Part shown: piece after piece, positions 1 through 9,200 of the stretch
Layout of the letters: every line of letters starts with the position of its first letter
Position numbering within the stretch: position 1 is the stretch's first letter
Made by a program: the position numbers and the translations under genes
The notes under the pieces: generated by a model
Seen by the model: the letters and a program-made list of their open reading frames with translations, nothing else
Database searches by the model: none
Told to the model about the DNA's origin: nothing
NCBI RefSeq assembly: GCF_021018805.1
Contig: NC_086259.1
Coordinates: forward strand, 8,262,501 to 8,326,500
Reading direction: 5' to 3'
Length of the DNA: 64,000 nucleotides
From: Prinia subflava
Lineage: Eukaryota > Chordata > Aves > Passeriformes > Cisticolidae

Positions 1-1205
1 GATTTGCATACCAATTTATGTGTTTTGTCCTCTGCACCAAGCTGTGTGTCTGGAGCACCTCTTACTTTGTGATATTCATTTTTTGTCTCCTTTGAAGTAG
101 GACTGGATTTAAGTGGACTTTTACTCCTAGAAATTCCTTTGTCTTCTAGCTTTTGTGAATTATTGACATTATTTCCTAAAGGAAGATTGACAGTTTTAGG
201 CTGTTGAGACGACTGTTCATGTTCTTCTTTAAACTTTAAATTTTCCTTTTCAATTTCTTCTAGCAATATTAATGGTTCTGCAGATTGTCCTAGGATACCA
301 ATGACTTTTTCCACAATATTTTGGGAATATCCCATTGTTCTGAAAAAGTTCACAAGAATCTTATATTCCATTTCCTCAGTGAGAGTATCACCTTCTTTAA
401 GGCAGTAAGTAGGACCATCTGATTCATTGCAGCTATCCAAAACCAGATCAATAACTGCATCAGGGTCTGAAGGATCCTTGTGTAAAGCAGATTTCACTTG
501 TTGATCATTTTCCAAAGAGAAATGCTTTTTAGGAAACCTTTCCTCCTCATCAGAAGACCTTCTTTTACATGACTGCCTCTCTTTAAAGGTCACTGCCTCT
601 AACAGAGGGCCCTTTATGGGAACAAACCTTGTTTCAGGAGCATCAGAAAACACAGTGTCCATTTGCTTTGTAAGCTCAGTTACAGGTGTGCCAGCCTTGT
701 TTCTTGCTTCCTCCCCATCTGCCCTTCCATCTCTGTTTGTAGCAGTGACTTTGGAGGTGATTTGTCCAAGCTGCTGTGGGCTTTCAGAGCCTGTGAGATC
801 TATGATATTAGTCTCCCCTTCAGAAACATCAGTTTGGGTGAGAGCTAGGAGTTCTCTTTTCAGTGCACTAGGTAAAATCAGTAAATCCATTGTGTACTTA
901 TCTGCATGTGCTTCCACAAACTGTCTGAACCGCTTTTTAATCTCTGATTCACTGTCATTTAACAAACTTTCATTATTCTCAAAAAGCTTCACAAACTGCT
1001 GCACGTGACTTTGAGCCATAACAACAGCTTCTGCACCCCCCTTGATGCTGAGCAATCCCATTTCCAGCACTGTCACATCTGCACACGTATCCTGAATAAG
1101 GCTGTTGAGGAACAGGCTCTGTGCACCAACGAAGATGCAGTGCATGTCCTTCGGGTAGTGCTCCTTTTCTTCCAGCTCAGGTTCACACAGTCCCTTGATG
1201 TACTC
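1..1205 (-). CDS. N4BP1: N4BP1 coding exon 2 (partial; continues beyond the window start)
   Basis: This is the large second coding exon of NEDD4-binding protein 1, read on the minus strand. It is open for 401 full codons plus 2 bases to the window edge. It begins with Glu-Tyr-Ile-Lys directly after a clean acceptor (pyrimidine-rich tract ending CTTAG, AG at 1206-1207), in phase 0 with exon 1. Numbered from the exon 1 Met, residues 82-157 form the second KH-like unit. Hydrophobic-acidic IIDLT (215-219) and VIDLV (332-336) resemble SUMO-interaction motifs. A basic cluster CKRRSSDEEERFPKK (294-308) could be a nuclear localisation signal. Residues about 359-403 (containing NFFRTMGYSQNIVEKVIG) look like the UBA-like helical segment shared with Regnase-type proteins. 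From family knowledge, N4BP1 is a cytoplasmic/nuclear RNA-binding endoribonuclease that inhibits ITCH-type E3 ligases and dampens inflammatory mRNAs. Its C-terminal NYN/PIN nuclease domain is not in this window. No frameshift or internal stop was seen. Confidence 0.95.
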
Positions 1206-1783
1206 CTAAGAGCAGAAAGAGAGCAGAGTGAAGAGTTGTGAAAACCTAATATATCCAGTTGGTTTTTATTAGGTCAGTAATGGACAGATTCATTAGAAAA
1301 TAAAGCAAACTTAGCATAACTAATGTGAGAAAGTAAACACTGCCAGTAAACAGGACAACAGAAATAAACCACCAATATCTAAAATGATTTTTCAATAGAT
1401 GTCACAGAAGGCTCTCTTTTACATTCTCTTGTTTATACCTGATAGTAACAGGTTTGCAGATCAAACAGTTTAAAAGATTGGCAGAAGAGATTTATTTTCC
1501 CATCCCCATTCTTTAGTCAAAGAGAGCTCTTCATGAACAAATGCCTTTTACTAGGGTTCTACTTCATCCATAAACCTGAACTTCTAAAAAATTACATTTT
1601 TTAGAAGTTCAGTAAGTACAAAGTACATTTCCTAAGGCTTATCATGAAGCAGCCATCCTATATTTTTGTTACTGACTCAGAAAACACCACACTCCAGATA
1701 CTTCGCTATTCCTGAAGTTCAGGTTTTTCAAAGACTTAAAAAAAAAAAAAAAAATTAAAACCCCAATGCTATTTCTGCCACCT
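1206..1783 (-). other. N4BP1: N4BP1 intron 1, 3' part
   Basis: This is intronic sequence between the LTR insertion and the exon 2 acceptor. It is AT-rich with no coding signal. It holds a long hairpin at 1576-1612 and an A-tract of about 15 bases near 1738-1754, just before the LTR target site. Confidence 0.85.
1576..1612. repeat. Perfect 16-bp inverted repeat with 5-nt loop (intronic hairpin)
   Basis: The left arm CTGAACTTCTAAAAAA (1576-1591) is exactly complementary to the right arm TTTTTTAGAAGTTCAG (1597-1612), with loop TTACA. It lies about 370 bp upstream (in gene sense) of the N4BP1 exon 2 acceptor, so it would be transcribed in the pre-mRNA. Its origin is unknown; at this length it is unlikely by chance but could be a small MITE remnant. 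Confidence 0.9.
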
Positions 1784-3157
1784 TGTCATGGGTTGGCACT
1801 GGCTAGATGTTAATGCACTTATGAATATATGTTTTTTCTTTAACAGCTACTGTGGGATGTGATCAGGAACAGAGCAGAGCAGGCTTAAATCTTGAAAACA
1901 AAAAAAAAACCTACCAAAACTTTATTACATTACATAAGAACAGGGACAGAAATACTCTTAAACACACACAGAGACAGAAATAAAAACTTCTTAGAACATT
2001 TCTTCTCTCAGTTTCTACCTCTCCACACATCACTCTTTACAGACCAACCTTTGGGTTTTAGATCAAACAATCACTACTCAAAAACAAACTAATCTTCAAT
2101 TTAGCAAGGGAGAGAGGAGTCTCTCTCACACTACAGACTGTTCTCTAGAAAACACGGGTCTACCCCTTATGTGTTCCCATGTCACCCATGGCACTGCCTG
2201 GAGAAGTCTGCCAGGGTGACACTCTCTTTTTTTTATGTCTAGCGCTCTCACTGCTGTCTACAGGCTGAAAACTGCATACAGGGCTCTTTTAAGGATGCTT
2301 GTATGCCGAGCTCTCTCTTTTTTACTCAGGGGCCGGGGTTCCAGGAGCAGGTCTGCCCTGAGGGCAGAGGGCGCCACCTCACCCTCCCCCTCTTTTCTCT
2401 GCTCGCTCTACTCTTTAAGTGCCAGTCACTGTAGCAAAAGCAAGGGCAGCTGCATCCACCCAAAAATGCAGTTTATGTTCAAAAGAGACTCAAGTTCAGT
2501 CCATGGCTGACATTATGCAAGAAAAGTCTAGCTCAGAAGGCTACTCTTCTCATTCTTTGCCCATCAGGTTCCTTCTAATCGTGCTTTATTACTTCAGTCC
2601 CAGGCCGCTTCCTTCTCCTTTTTCTGAAATCACTAGTCATGAGAATTAATGTCTAAGAAAAGTTTCTTTCTGCTAAGCAAGAATTAACAGTTTCTATTTC
2701 CCAGCAGGGTGCGGGCTCAGGCACTCCCAGGCTCGGCAACCCCCCACGTGGCTGGGCCCCTTCTCTTGGAGTTTAGGGGTGGAGGGGGGTGAGCACACAC
2801 AGAAGGCACTTCCACAGTTTTCCACCCCTCCATCCTGGACGGGGCAGCTCAGTTCTAGTCTTGTCTACTCTCTTCTCCCCCCCGGGGCTCCAGCTTACTT
2901 GAGCCCGACTACGTGTTTTCTCCTCCCCCACCCAGCCTCGTGGCTGGGCAGGGGAAGGAGGCCTGACACGTCTCTCTGCTGAAACCGGGATCCAAAAAGC
3001 GACCGAACTCCCCAGACTCCTGCTTTTAACTCTTTGTGTCCTCAGAGGCGTGTCCAAACCTCCGAGTGACCAATCCAGGTGTCAGCAGAAAAGCTGATTA
3101 CTAATTGGCTTGCCTACATCTCCCTGGAAAAATTCACCTCCCCCCCCAACCACGACA
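1784..3157 (-). mobile_element. Solo LTR of an endogenous retrovirus, in N4BP1 intron 1
   Basis: The element starts TGTCATGGGTTGGC and ends CCAACCACGACA, so it has TG...CA termini that are imperfect inverted repeats (TGTCATGGGTTGG against TGTCGTGGTTGG). It is flanked by an exact 5-bp duplication CACCT (1779-1783 and 3158-3162), as expected for class III (ERVL-like) insertions. On the minus strand there is a TTAAAA TATA-like box (3023-3029 region), GC-rich downstream sequence and an AATAAA signal (1926-1921) near the 3' end. No gag, pol or env coding sequence was seen, so it is a solo LTR or a heavily deleted copy. The 1,374-bp length is long for an LTR, and a nested or composite structure is possible. 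It has the same sense as N4BP1. Confidence 0.8.
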
Positions 3158-3162
3158 CACCT

Positions 3163-4992
3163 GTAAGCTACTACAGGTAAATTCACTATAGTACCTTGTT
3201 TTAGATGTGTCAAGAGTTCAAAATTCTGTCAATACAGTATACTGTTTATACTTTCATATAGCACTGCTTTTCCTAAATACCTTTTTCTGTGCTAAAAACT
3301 CTAATGCAATGACAGAAGCTTCTAAGCTGCAGTCATTGTATTTGCAGAATCCCAAGTATCCCACGTTTTACAATCTATATTTACTCTCAAACATTAATTC
3401 TTTGAAATGGAACTGAGAACCGACACGAGGTACTGCATAATCCCGTTTCCTGTCACCTCAAGTTACATCATCACGGTTATCAAGGCAGGCTGCCCCAGGA
3501 GTGTATCAGCACAAAATGCTTCCGCAGCAAAACCCACAGGGTGACTTTCCACCCCTGACTGCTTTTGCAGAGCAACAAGATAACATAATTGGTGAAAAGG
3601 ATACGCTATATCTAGGAACTTTTTTTTTAACTAAGCAGCAGTGGAGAATGTATAGATTACATGTCACTGATTAATTAAAACACATACTGCTTATCACCAA
3701 GCCTTTCAATAGAAGATGAGCAATTCTTTGTACTTTCTAGTCAATAATTCCTCCAGACAGTGTCTGAAATCCACTCCACCTATAAGAGAAATTAAATTTC
3801 TCATACCCTTTAGAGTATTAAGAGTAGAAAACATTTTTTAAAAATCTAGTTAGGAAAAGCAGCAATTAGAAAACTGACATCTTGTGCTACTTATTTCTTG
3901 TGCTTTAACTTCCTGGAAAAAAGGGAAATTGCACTGCAGACGCCTGGAGAAGAAACCTGTAACAGTTTCTGGATTCTCTGAGCCAGGCAAATCGGTTTAG
4001 GGTAAATTTCAGAGTCAAATAATTCAATTCCCTATACATTCATAGTAATTTCCTTACAACTGATGTTGAGGAACAAGTGCATGACACAGCTGAGGAATCA
4101 AGCTTTTGAAAGCAAGCTGCCAAGTCTGAAATCTGTCACAAAACACAAACTCCAGATCCCCACTGCCATCCAAGAGCAGTTAAACAAACATACCGACCAA
4201 CGCCCATATATCAAGATTTTGGGTTTGAAAGGGACCTTCAGCTTAGCTACTGCTCACACCAAAATTCTCATCACATGATTCAAACAGCTGTACTTGCCAG
4301 GCTCACTATGAGTAATATAAATTTCAGGATTACTGCTGAGAAACTCCCCCCCCAAAGGTTAGTTGTGCAAGATATTTAACACGTGAAGACACTTCATAGC
4401 AACTGTTGTCCCCTCTGAGACAAAGAGAACAAAAAGAGACAGAAAGAGACAAAAAGAGAACTATCTGCTCCACACTGGTGAAGCTGTTCAGGTCTGACAA
4501 TCTTTTAATGAAGGAAGTATCAGCTGCGTTAAGCTTTAGTGAGAACTTTGCTAATGAGCTGAGAGCCACAGCTCAAGCGAAGTCGGTAAGGCAAAACATG
4601 GCAACGCCCAAACAACTCCGAGGAATTGCTCGAGCTCTGGAGGAAGAAGGAAACCGAAACATTTTAATGTCGCTTCAAAACAAATGTCGGCCCATCCTCA
4701 GCGGTGCCACCCCTCAGCTGCGGGCCGGACTATTTCATAACGCGGTGCCCATGAACTTTGCACTTGCCAGCTGAGTTGCTTCGCATTATTCCCTACGCTT
4801 ATGTCAACACGGCCGGAGACTCCCTGGCACCGGGCACACACCCATCTGCCAAAGCAGCGCCGTTTCTGTTTCCTCCTGTGGCACTCGGTTTTTCCCCACC
4901 CTTTCTTCCTCCGCCCCGCGGCCCCGGCCGTGCCGGTCCGGCGGGGCCTCTCCGCACGCACCCCCGCGGCCCAGCGCCCGCCCGGCCCGTAC
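3163..4992 (-). other. N4BP1: N4BP1 intron 1, 5' part
   Basis: This is intronic sequence between exon 1 and the LTR. It is mostly unique, moderately AT-rich DNA without a supported gene. It includes a purine-rich stretch around 4418-4461 built of GAGACAAAAA/GAGACAGAAA-like units. It becomes strongly CpG-rich from about 4880 toward exon 1. Small open frames here lack recognisable products. Confidence 0.8.
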
Positions 4993-5235
4993 CTTGGCGG
5001 TGCTCACGGCCTTCGTGCAGCCCGCCAGCTGCACCCAGATCCTGGCGCTGGCGCTGGGCGGCTGCAGCGCGGGCCGCCAGTCCTCCTGCGCCTCCAGCAC
5101 GGCCAGCCGCACCTCGAACAAGCCCTCGATGCGGCCACGGCTGCGCTCCAGGAGGCGGCTCTTCTCGGCGGGGACGGTGAACTCATCCACCCTGGGCTCC
5201 GGCGCGGAGCCGTGCGGTGTCCGCCGGGCCGCCAT
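4993..5235 (-). CDS. N4BP1: N4BP1 coding exon 1 (start codon and N-terminal KH-like region)
   Basis: This first coding exon runs 81 codons from ATG (5235-5233) to Lys81, followed by a donor AAG|GTACGG (GT at 4992-4991). It splices in phase 0 to exon 2. The conserved core starts at VDEFTVPAEKSRLLERSRGR (residues 16-35), continues through IEGLFEVRLAVLEAQ and ends RIWVQLAGCTKAVSTAK; the first KH-like fold of the family sits here. Residues 4-15 (RRTPHGSAPEPR) look like an N-terminal insertion relative to my recollection of mammalian orthologues. I chose this ATG because it immediately precedes the conserved region and opens MAAR, as the family does. Its -3 base is T, so the Kozak context is weak, with G at +4. 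The frame stays open upstream to an ATG at 5532, but that is expected in GC-rich DNA and the extension is not recognisable. The exon is very GC-rich, within the CpG island. Confidence 0.93.
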
Positions 5236-5357
5236 CAACGCGGGGCGCGCAATCCCATCGCACCGGGAAACGCCGCACCGGGAAACGCCGCACCGATCGC
5301 CCGCGTCATCGGCCCGCGACGGCTCCAGGCGGCGCCCGCCCGCAGCCGCGCCGCCAT
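5235..5357 (-). CDS. Possible upstream ORF whose stop overlaps the N4BP1 start codon
   Basis: On the minus strand an ATG at 5357 (G at +4) opens a 40-codon frame that ends in TGA at 5237-5235. The A of that TGA is the A of the N4BP1 ATG, giving a TGATG stop/start overlap. Two more in-frame ATGs lie inside it. Its peptide is Ala/Arg/Gly-rich with a doubled AAFPG motif from the 15-bp tandem repeat, and resembles no known domain. If the mRNA begins upstream of 5357, ribosomes would meet this frame first, and the weak context of the main ATG makes reinitiation or leaky scanning plausible. Whether it is transcribed is not known. Confidence 0.4.
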   Translation of the reverse strand: MAARLRAGAAWSRRGPMTRAIGAAFPGAAFPGAMGLRAPR

Positions 5358-5545
5358 GGGTAACACGGGCGGCCTGGCCCCGCTCCCTGCCCGGCCCCGC
5401 CCCACGCGCAGCCGTGTGGGCGGGGCCACCCCTCCCCACGGGGCGGGGACACGGCGGGGCAGCGCGCGAGCGGGGCCGTGCGCGAGCGGGGCGTGCCGGA
5501 GCGCGCGGAGCAGCATGGCGCCCGGCAGGCACGGAGCGTCACACA
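5236..5545 (-). promoter_or_regulatory. N4BP1: N4BP1 5' leader and TATA-less promoter
   Basis: No TATA box was found upstream of the N4BP1 ATG. GC boxes of Sp1 type lie at 5393-5403 (GGCCCCGCCCC), 5415-5427 (GTGGGCGGGGCC) and 5440-5449 (GGGGCGGGGA). Two YY1-like ATGGCGGC motifs occur on the minus strand, one at the N4BP1 start codon (5235) and one at 5357; this arrangement is common near start sites of TATA-less housekeeping promoters. The transcription start cannot be fixed from sequence. Confidence 0.7.
5261..5290. repeat. Tandem 15-bp duplication in the N4BP1 5' leader
   Basis: CACCGGGAAACGCCG occurs twice in direct succession (5261-5275, 5276-5290). On the gene strand each copy carries GTTTCCCGG, similar to an E2F half-site. 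The unit is a multiple of three, so the overlapping upstream frame stays open. Confidence 0.9.
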
Positions 5546-5845
5546 GCGCACACCCTCTCTGGGCAAGCTGCTCCAGTGCGCACCCACTGCACAGGCAACA
5601 AATTCTTCCTCATATTCAGGTGGAACTTCCTATGCATCAGGTTCACCACCGAGCGGAGCCTGATCCATCCTCTTGGTACCCCCTCCTTAAGATATTTATA
5701 CACATTCATGAGGTCCCTTCTCAGTCGTCTCTTCCCGAGGCTGAACAGGCCCAGCTCCCTCAGCCTTTCCTCGTAAGGGAGATGCTCCAGTCCCTTGAGC
5801 AGCTTTGTGTCTCTCCGCGGGACCCGCTCCCGCAGCTCCATTGCC
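5545..5845 (-). mobile_element. CR1-type LINE fragment (C-terminal end of reverse-transcriptase ORF)
   Basis: Read on the minus strand, this segment encodes a recognisable end of the CR1 ORF2 protein: KLLKGLEHLPYEERLRELGL, FSLGKRRLRRDLMNVYKYLK, and a later HRKFHLNMRKNLL. These are the characteristic C-terminal CR1 motifs of birds and reptiles. The frame is open for about 85 codons, then drifts near LPVQW, where the normal NRLPREVVESP motif appears shifted. The palm and catalytic regions and the terminal ATTCTATR repeats are absent, so the fragment is truncated at both ends. It sits inside the CpG island upstream of N4BP1 and is GC-enriched. It is a dead fragment, but its position could have added promoter sequence. 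Confidence 0.85.
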
Positions 5846-5902
5846 GAGGACTGCCCGGCTCTGGTGCTGAGGGCACGGAGCTGCACCGAGCCCTCAGGCC
5901 CA

Positions 5903-6073
5903 GCCTCCCCGCCCCGCCTCCCGGCCTCCCCGCCCCGCCTCCCGGCCTCCCCGCCCCTCCTCCCGGCCCCTCTGTCCCTCCTCCCGGCCGCTCCGTCCCC
6001 GCCTCCCGGCCGCTCTGTCCCCTCCTCCCGGCCGCTCTGTCCCTCCTCCCGGCCGTTCTGTCCCCTCCTCCCG
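5903..6073. repeat. C-rich minisatellite, 8 units of 21-22 bp
   Basis: Three units of GCCTCCCCGCCCCGCCTCCCG type (5903-5965, the third with a G-to-T change) are followed by five units of the related GCCGCTCTGTCCCTCCTCCCG type (5966-6073). Three of the latter are 22 bp and two are 21 bp. On the minus strand the first type reads as repeated Arg-Arg-Gly-Gly-Glu-Ala-Gly. This is probably length-polymorphic. Confidence 0.9.
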
Positions 6074-6250
6074 GTCGTTCCCCACCCCGCGGCTCCTGTC
6101 CTTCTCCGTGTCTGTGTGTCCCGAGCTCTCCCCGCAGCCCTTATCGGCCTTATCGCCCGGCACAGCCCCACGGAGGGGCCGCTCCCCGCCCCGCGGCCAC
6201 AGCCACAGGCTCCCGCCCGCCTGGCGGGGAATCCTTGGTGTAACACTCTT

Positions 6251-9200
6251 GGCCCAGCGAGCTCTGGTATTTTCTTCCTGGATTTCATTTAAAAATAAAT
6301 GCAAGCTTTATCCCTTCCGCTGGCAGAGGATAGAAGTGTTGCTCCCATCCCCAAATTCTTAGTTTTGATAGCTCGGAAAATATAGAAGGCACATTTTCAC
6401 TTAGCGGCCCCCTCACCTCCAAACTGTTAAAGAGATGTGGATAAGATTAGGTCTTAAAAAGTATCCCTGAGACTGCTGTTGACTTCTGAGTGCCTAGAGC
6501 TGACAATACTGTTGTACAGAGGAGTAAATGTCTCCTTTCATACCATCCCAGACACAGGTTAGTATCTTCCAAGTTCCCCTTGGAATATTTGAGTCCAACT
6601 TGTTTTGGCCATCTCTTTAACATCACTGTGAAATTAGATTTTAACAGCCATTCATTAAATGCAGTGTCCAAAGGGAGGACAAATATTTTATTGTTGTGCA
6701 TTTAAATGTTCATAATTTGTTTTAATATTTTAAAGGAAAGTAGAAAAACTTAATATAGAAATATGAAATATCAATTTGTAAAGCCACTTGTATCCCTATT
6801 AGAAGTTTTTAGGCAAATGACAGTTTGCAGTTCTCAGCCCACAGGAAAATCTCGCTAAAATCTTACATCCAGGTACTGCTATATACCCTTTCCAGTCTGA
6901 ATTTGAAGTCAGTCCTTGAGCCAAATAAAATATTTTTCTGTGGCAGTGGTAAAATGCAAAAACCCCCACATCTGTGTACACAGGCTGCATTTACACACAA
7001 ACACTCATTCTGCACTGGACAGGGTTTTGACACGGAGTGTCATATTGAAGAAGATGCTTACCTGAAAGACTTTCCTGAAGAGATTTTTTCCCCTCTGTTT
7101 TTGTTGTTCAGACATTTGCACTTCGCTTTCCCGTCGAATTACGCTACAACACACACATAAGAATGTAAGCGAACATTTAGGGAGGCGATTTCTGAGGTGA
7201 TTGGTGCCATCCGCTGTTAAAATGCTGACACTGCAGCCAGTGTTGCTTTTAGCTATTACTGACAAACCACCTTGTAAGCAAGGAACTTTATAATAAAAAT
7301 GAAATTACCAGCATTTTGGGGCACAAAATATCATTCAAAAGCTGAAAGAAAATTGATTTCTACCACATCGACACAGCCTTTTGGAATATCTCATATCAAA
7401 GAAGGCCTACTGACTTCTAAATGATGTGGGTAATGCTTAGTGCAGTGGGCACTTTCTTGCCTGTTTTGCCATGCTGCATGTTATAAAACATGGTTTCACT
7501 GCCGAATTTATTCCATGTGTATAACTCTAGATATATTCTTGATAAATCTGTGTTAAATGCATTATAATGGCCTGAGGCTGCTCTTAGGGAGGTCAGTGTG
7601 AGTGTGAGCAGGTGTGGTTCTGTGACCCAGCCTGCTGAGATTAGGTACTACCTGATGTTGTAACATTCAAGACTAACTGAAGCCCTTTCGAAGTGGAGAA
7701 AAAGATACTATTGAAAAGGTTTACTAATGATTATATACATGGGACACTTATTAAAACAAGATGGAACTTTCTCCCTGCATTGTTGTGATATTGACTAGAA
7801 AAAATATGGTATTTTTACCTTTTTGTTTTGTTTTGGAACTGCAGCCTCAACTTAATATTTGTCATACTAAGGAGAAATTTCAAGCCTCTTGCCATAAACA
7901 AAAATACAGGTATACAAACCCCAAATGTGAGCCAGGTTGAGAACACTGGAAATTCTCTGACATCTTACAATAGGTTGATTGCAAAGTGCATTTGTTTGGG
8001 AAAAATGATTTTGTTTTCCTGCTATGGGGGGAATTTATTTTGCAGTAAAATATCCAAAGTGACAGCCTCTGCTTAGTTGAAGGGGAAATTTCACTTTCCT
8101 GGATCTTTGGTTTTATCTTGTATGTTTGTTTTAGAGATGGAGAAGTGCAATGTTTTGCTGGTAGCAGTCAAAGGAATTTGCCACACCCAATGCCTGGTCT
8201 TGCTTTTCTGCTTGGCACCCTTTTGGGATATATTAGAGATTTCCCTGAATGAGTTGATGCCAAGTTCATTATTTGTATTACTGCTGAGGAAATACTGTAA
8301 TGGTAATGTGTAAATAGGTGTGGGTTTGTTTTGTTTTTTTCCCATGTTTTGCAATCCCTTACTTCAGCTGCCTGGTGCAACTTCTTGGTCTTTATTAGAA
8401 TTTCTGCAATTGAAAATTGGTAGTGTGAACGATTTTATGAAACTAGGCCTTCCTGAGTAGTTTGGGCTTGGGCTGAATACTTGAAACAGGAACTGGACTG
8501 GTTGAAACAACAAAGAAACCAAATTTCCAAACTGTCTGTCAGACCCGTGCTGGGTAAATGAGCTATGGAGTCCATGAATGCACCTTACAGAGGGTGCTCT
8601 GATCCTCAGTATTTTGATCTTCAGTGGGGTTATTTGCATGCATAAATTGAAATATTTGTTTCACTGTTTGCAGGATGTGGACTTAAAATACCAGGGTATA
8701 GGAAGTATCCTGCATGAATATGAATAGCAAAAACTTTAACTTGCAGTCATAACACAAAGAGCATATTCTAAGAGTGATTCCTCAAATAAATTCTATATAT
8801 TTCAGAAGGAAATATATAATAATAACGTGACTAGAACCTTCAAGTTTTGTGTGTAATATAGTCCTAAAACTTAAGGTAACCCCAAATTCTCATTAGGAAA
8901 TTTTGATATGTTTTTTTAAATAAATTTTATTGTTGTTTTTGTTTACTGACCTAAACAGAAAGAAGCCAAGAATGGTTTGAAATGGAATTATTTAAAGTGC
9001 TTTATAGAGACAAACTTCTACATCTTGTTCATGTCCCCAGTTATGATGTGAAGACATTTATGTGTGCTTGAAGCCCTGGTGACTAAGAAGGTGATTAAGA
9101 AATCTTCCCTTTTGGAGACTTTGTTGCAATGCTGCCATCTTAATGAACCTATAGATTGTCAAGTTTAGTATCAAGAGGCAAACTTTTTGAAAATGATCCA

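Larger units (their letters stand above)
4880..6250. promoter_or_regulatory. N4BP1: CpG island spanning N4BP1 promoter and exon 1
   Basis: This region is dense in CG dinucleotides and GC boxes, in contrast to the AT-rich DNA on both sides. It covers exon 1, the presumed 5' leader and upstream promoter, and continues through a CR1 fragment and a C-rich minisatellite. Very long open frames on both strands are a by-product of the lack of AT-rich stop codons and are not evidence for genes. Confidence 0.85.

Noticed and set aside
2..9. ATTTGCAT octamer (POU-type site) at the window start
   Set aside because: It lies within N4BP1 coding sequence and a single 8-mer is expected by chance.
4804..5532. 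N-terminally extended N4BP1 starting at an in-frame ATG at 5532
   Set aside because: The frame is open but the extra residues are low-complexity Arg/Ala/Gly/Pro and not part of the family. The ATG at 5235 matches the known N-terminus.
4801..6243. 480-codon open frame on the plus strand through the CpG island
   Set aside because: It is antisense to N4BP1 exon 1, the CR1 fragment and the minisatellite. It is Pro/Ala/Arg-rich with no domain, as expected where stop codons are rare.
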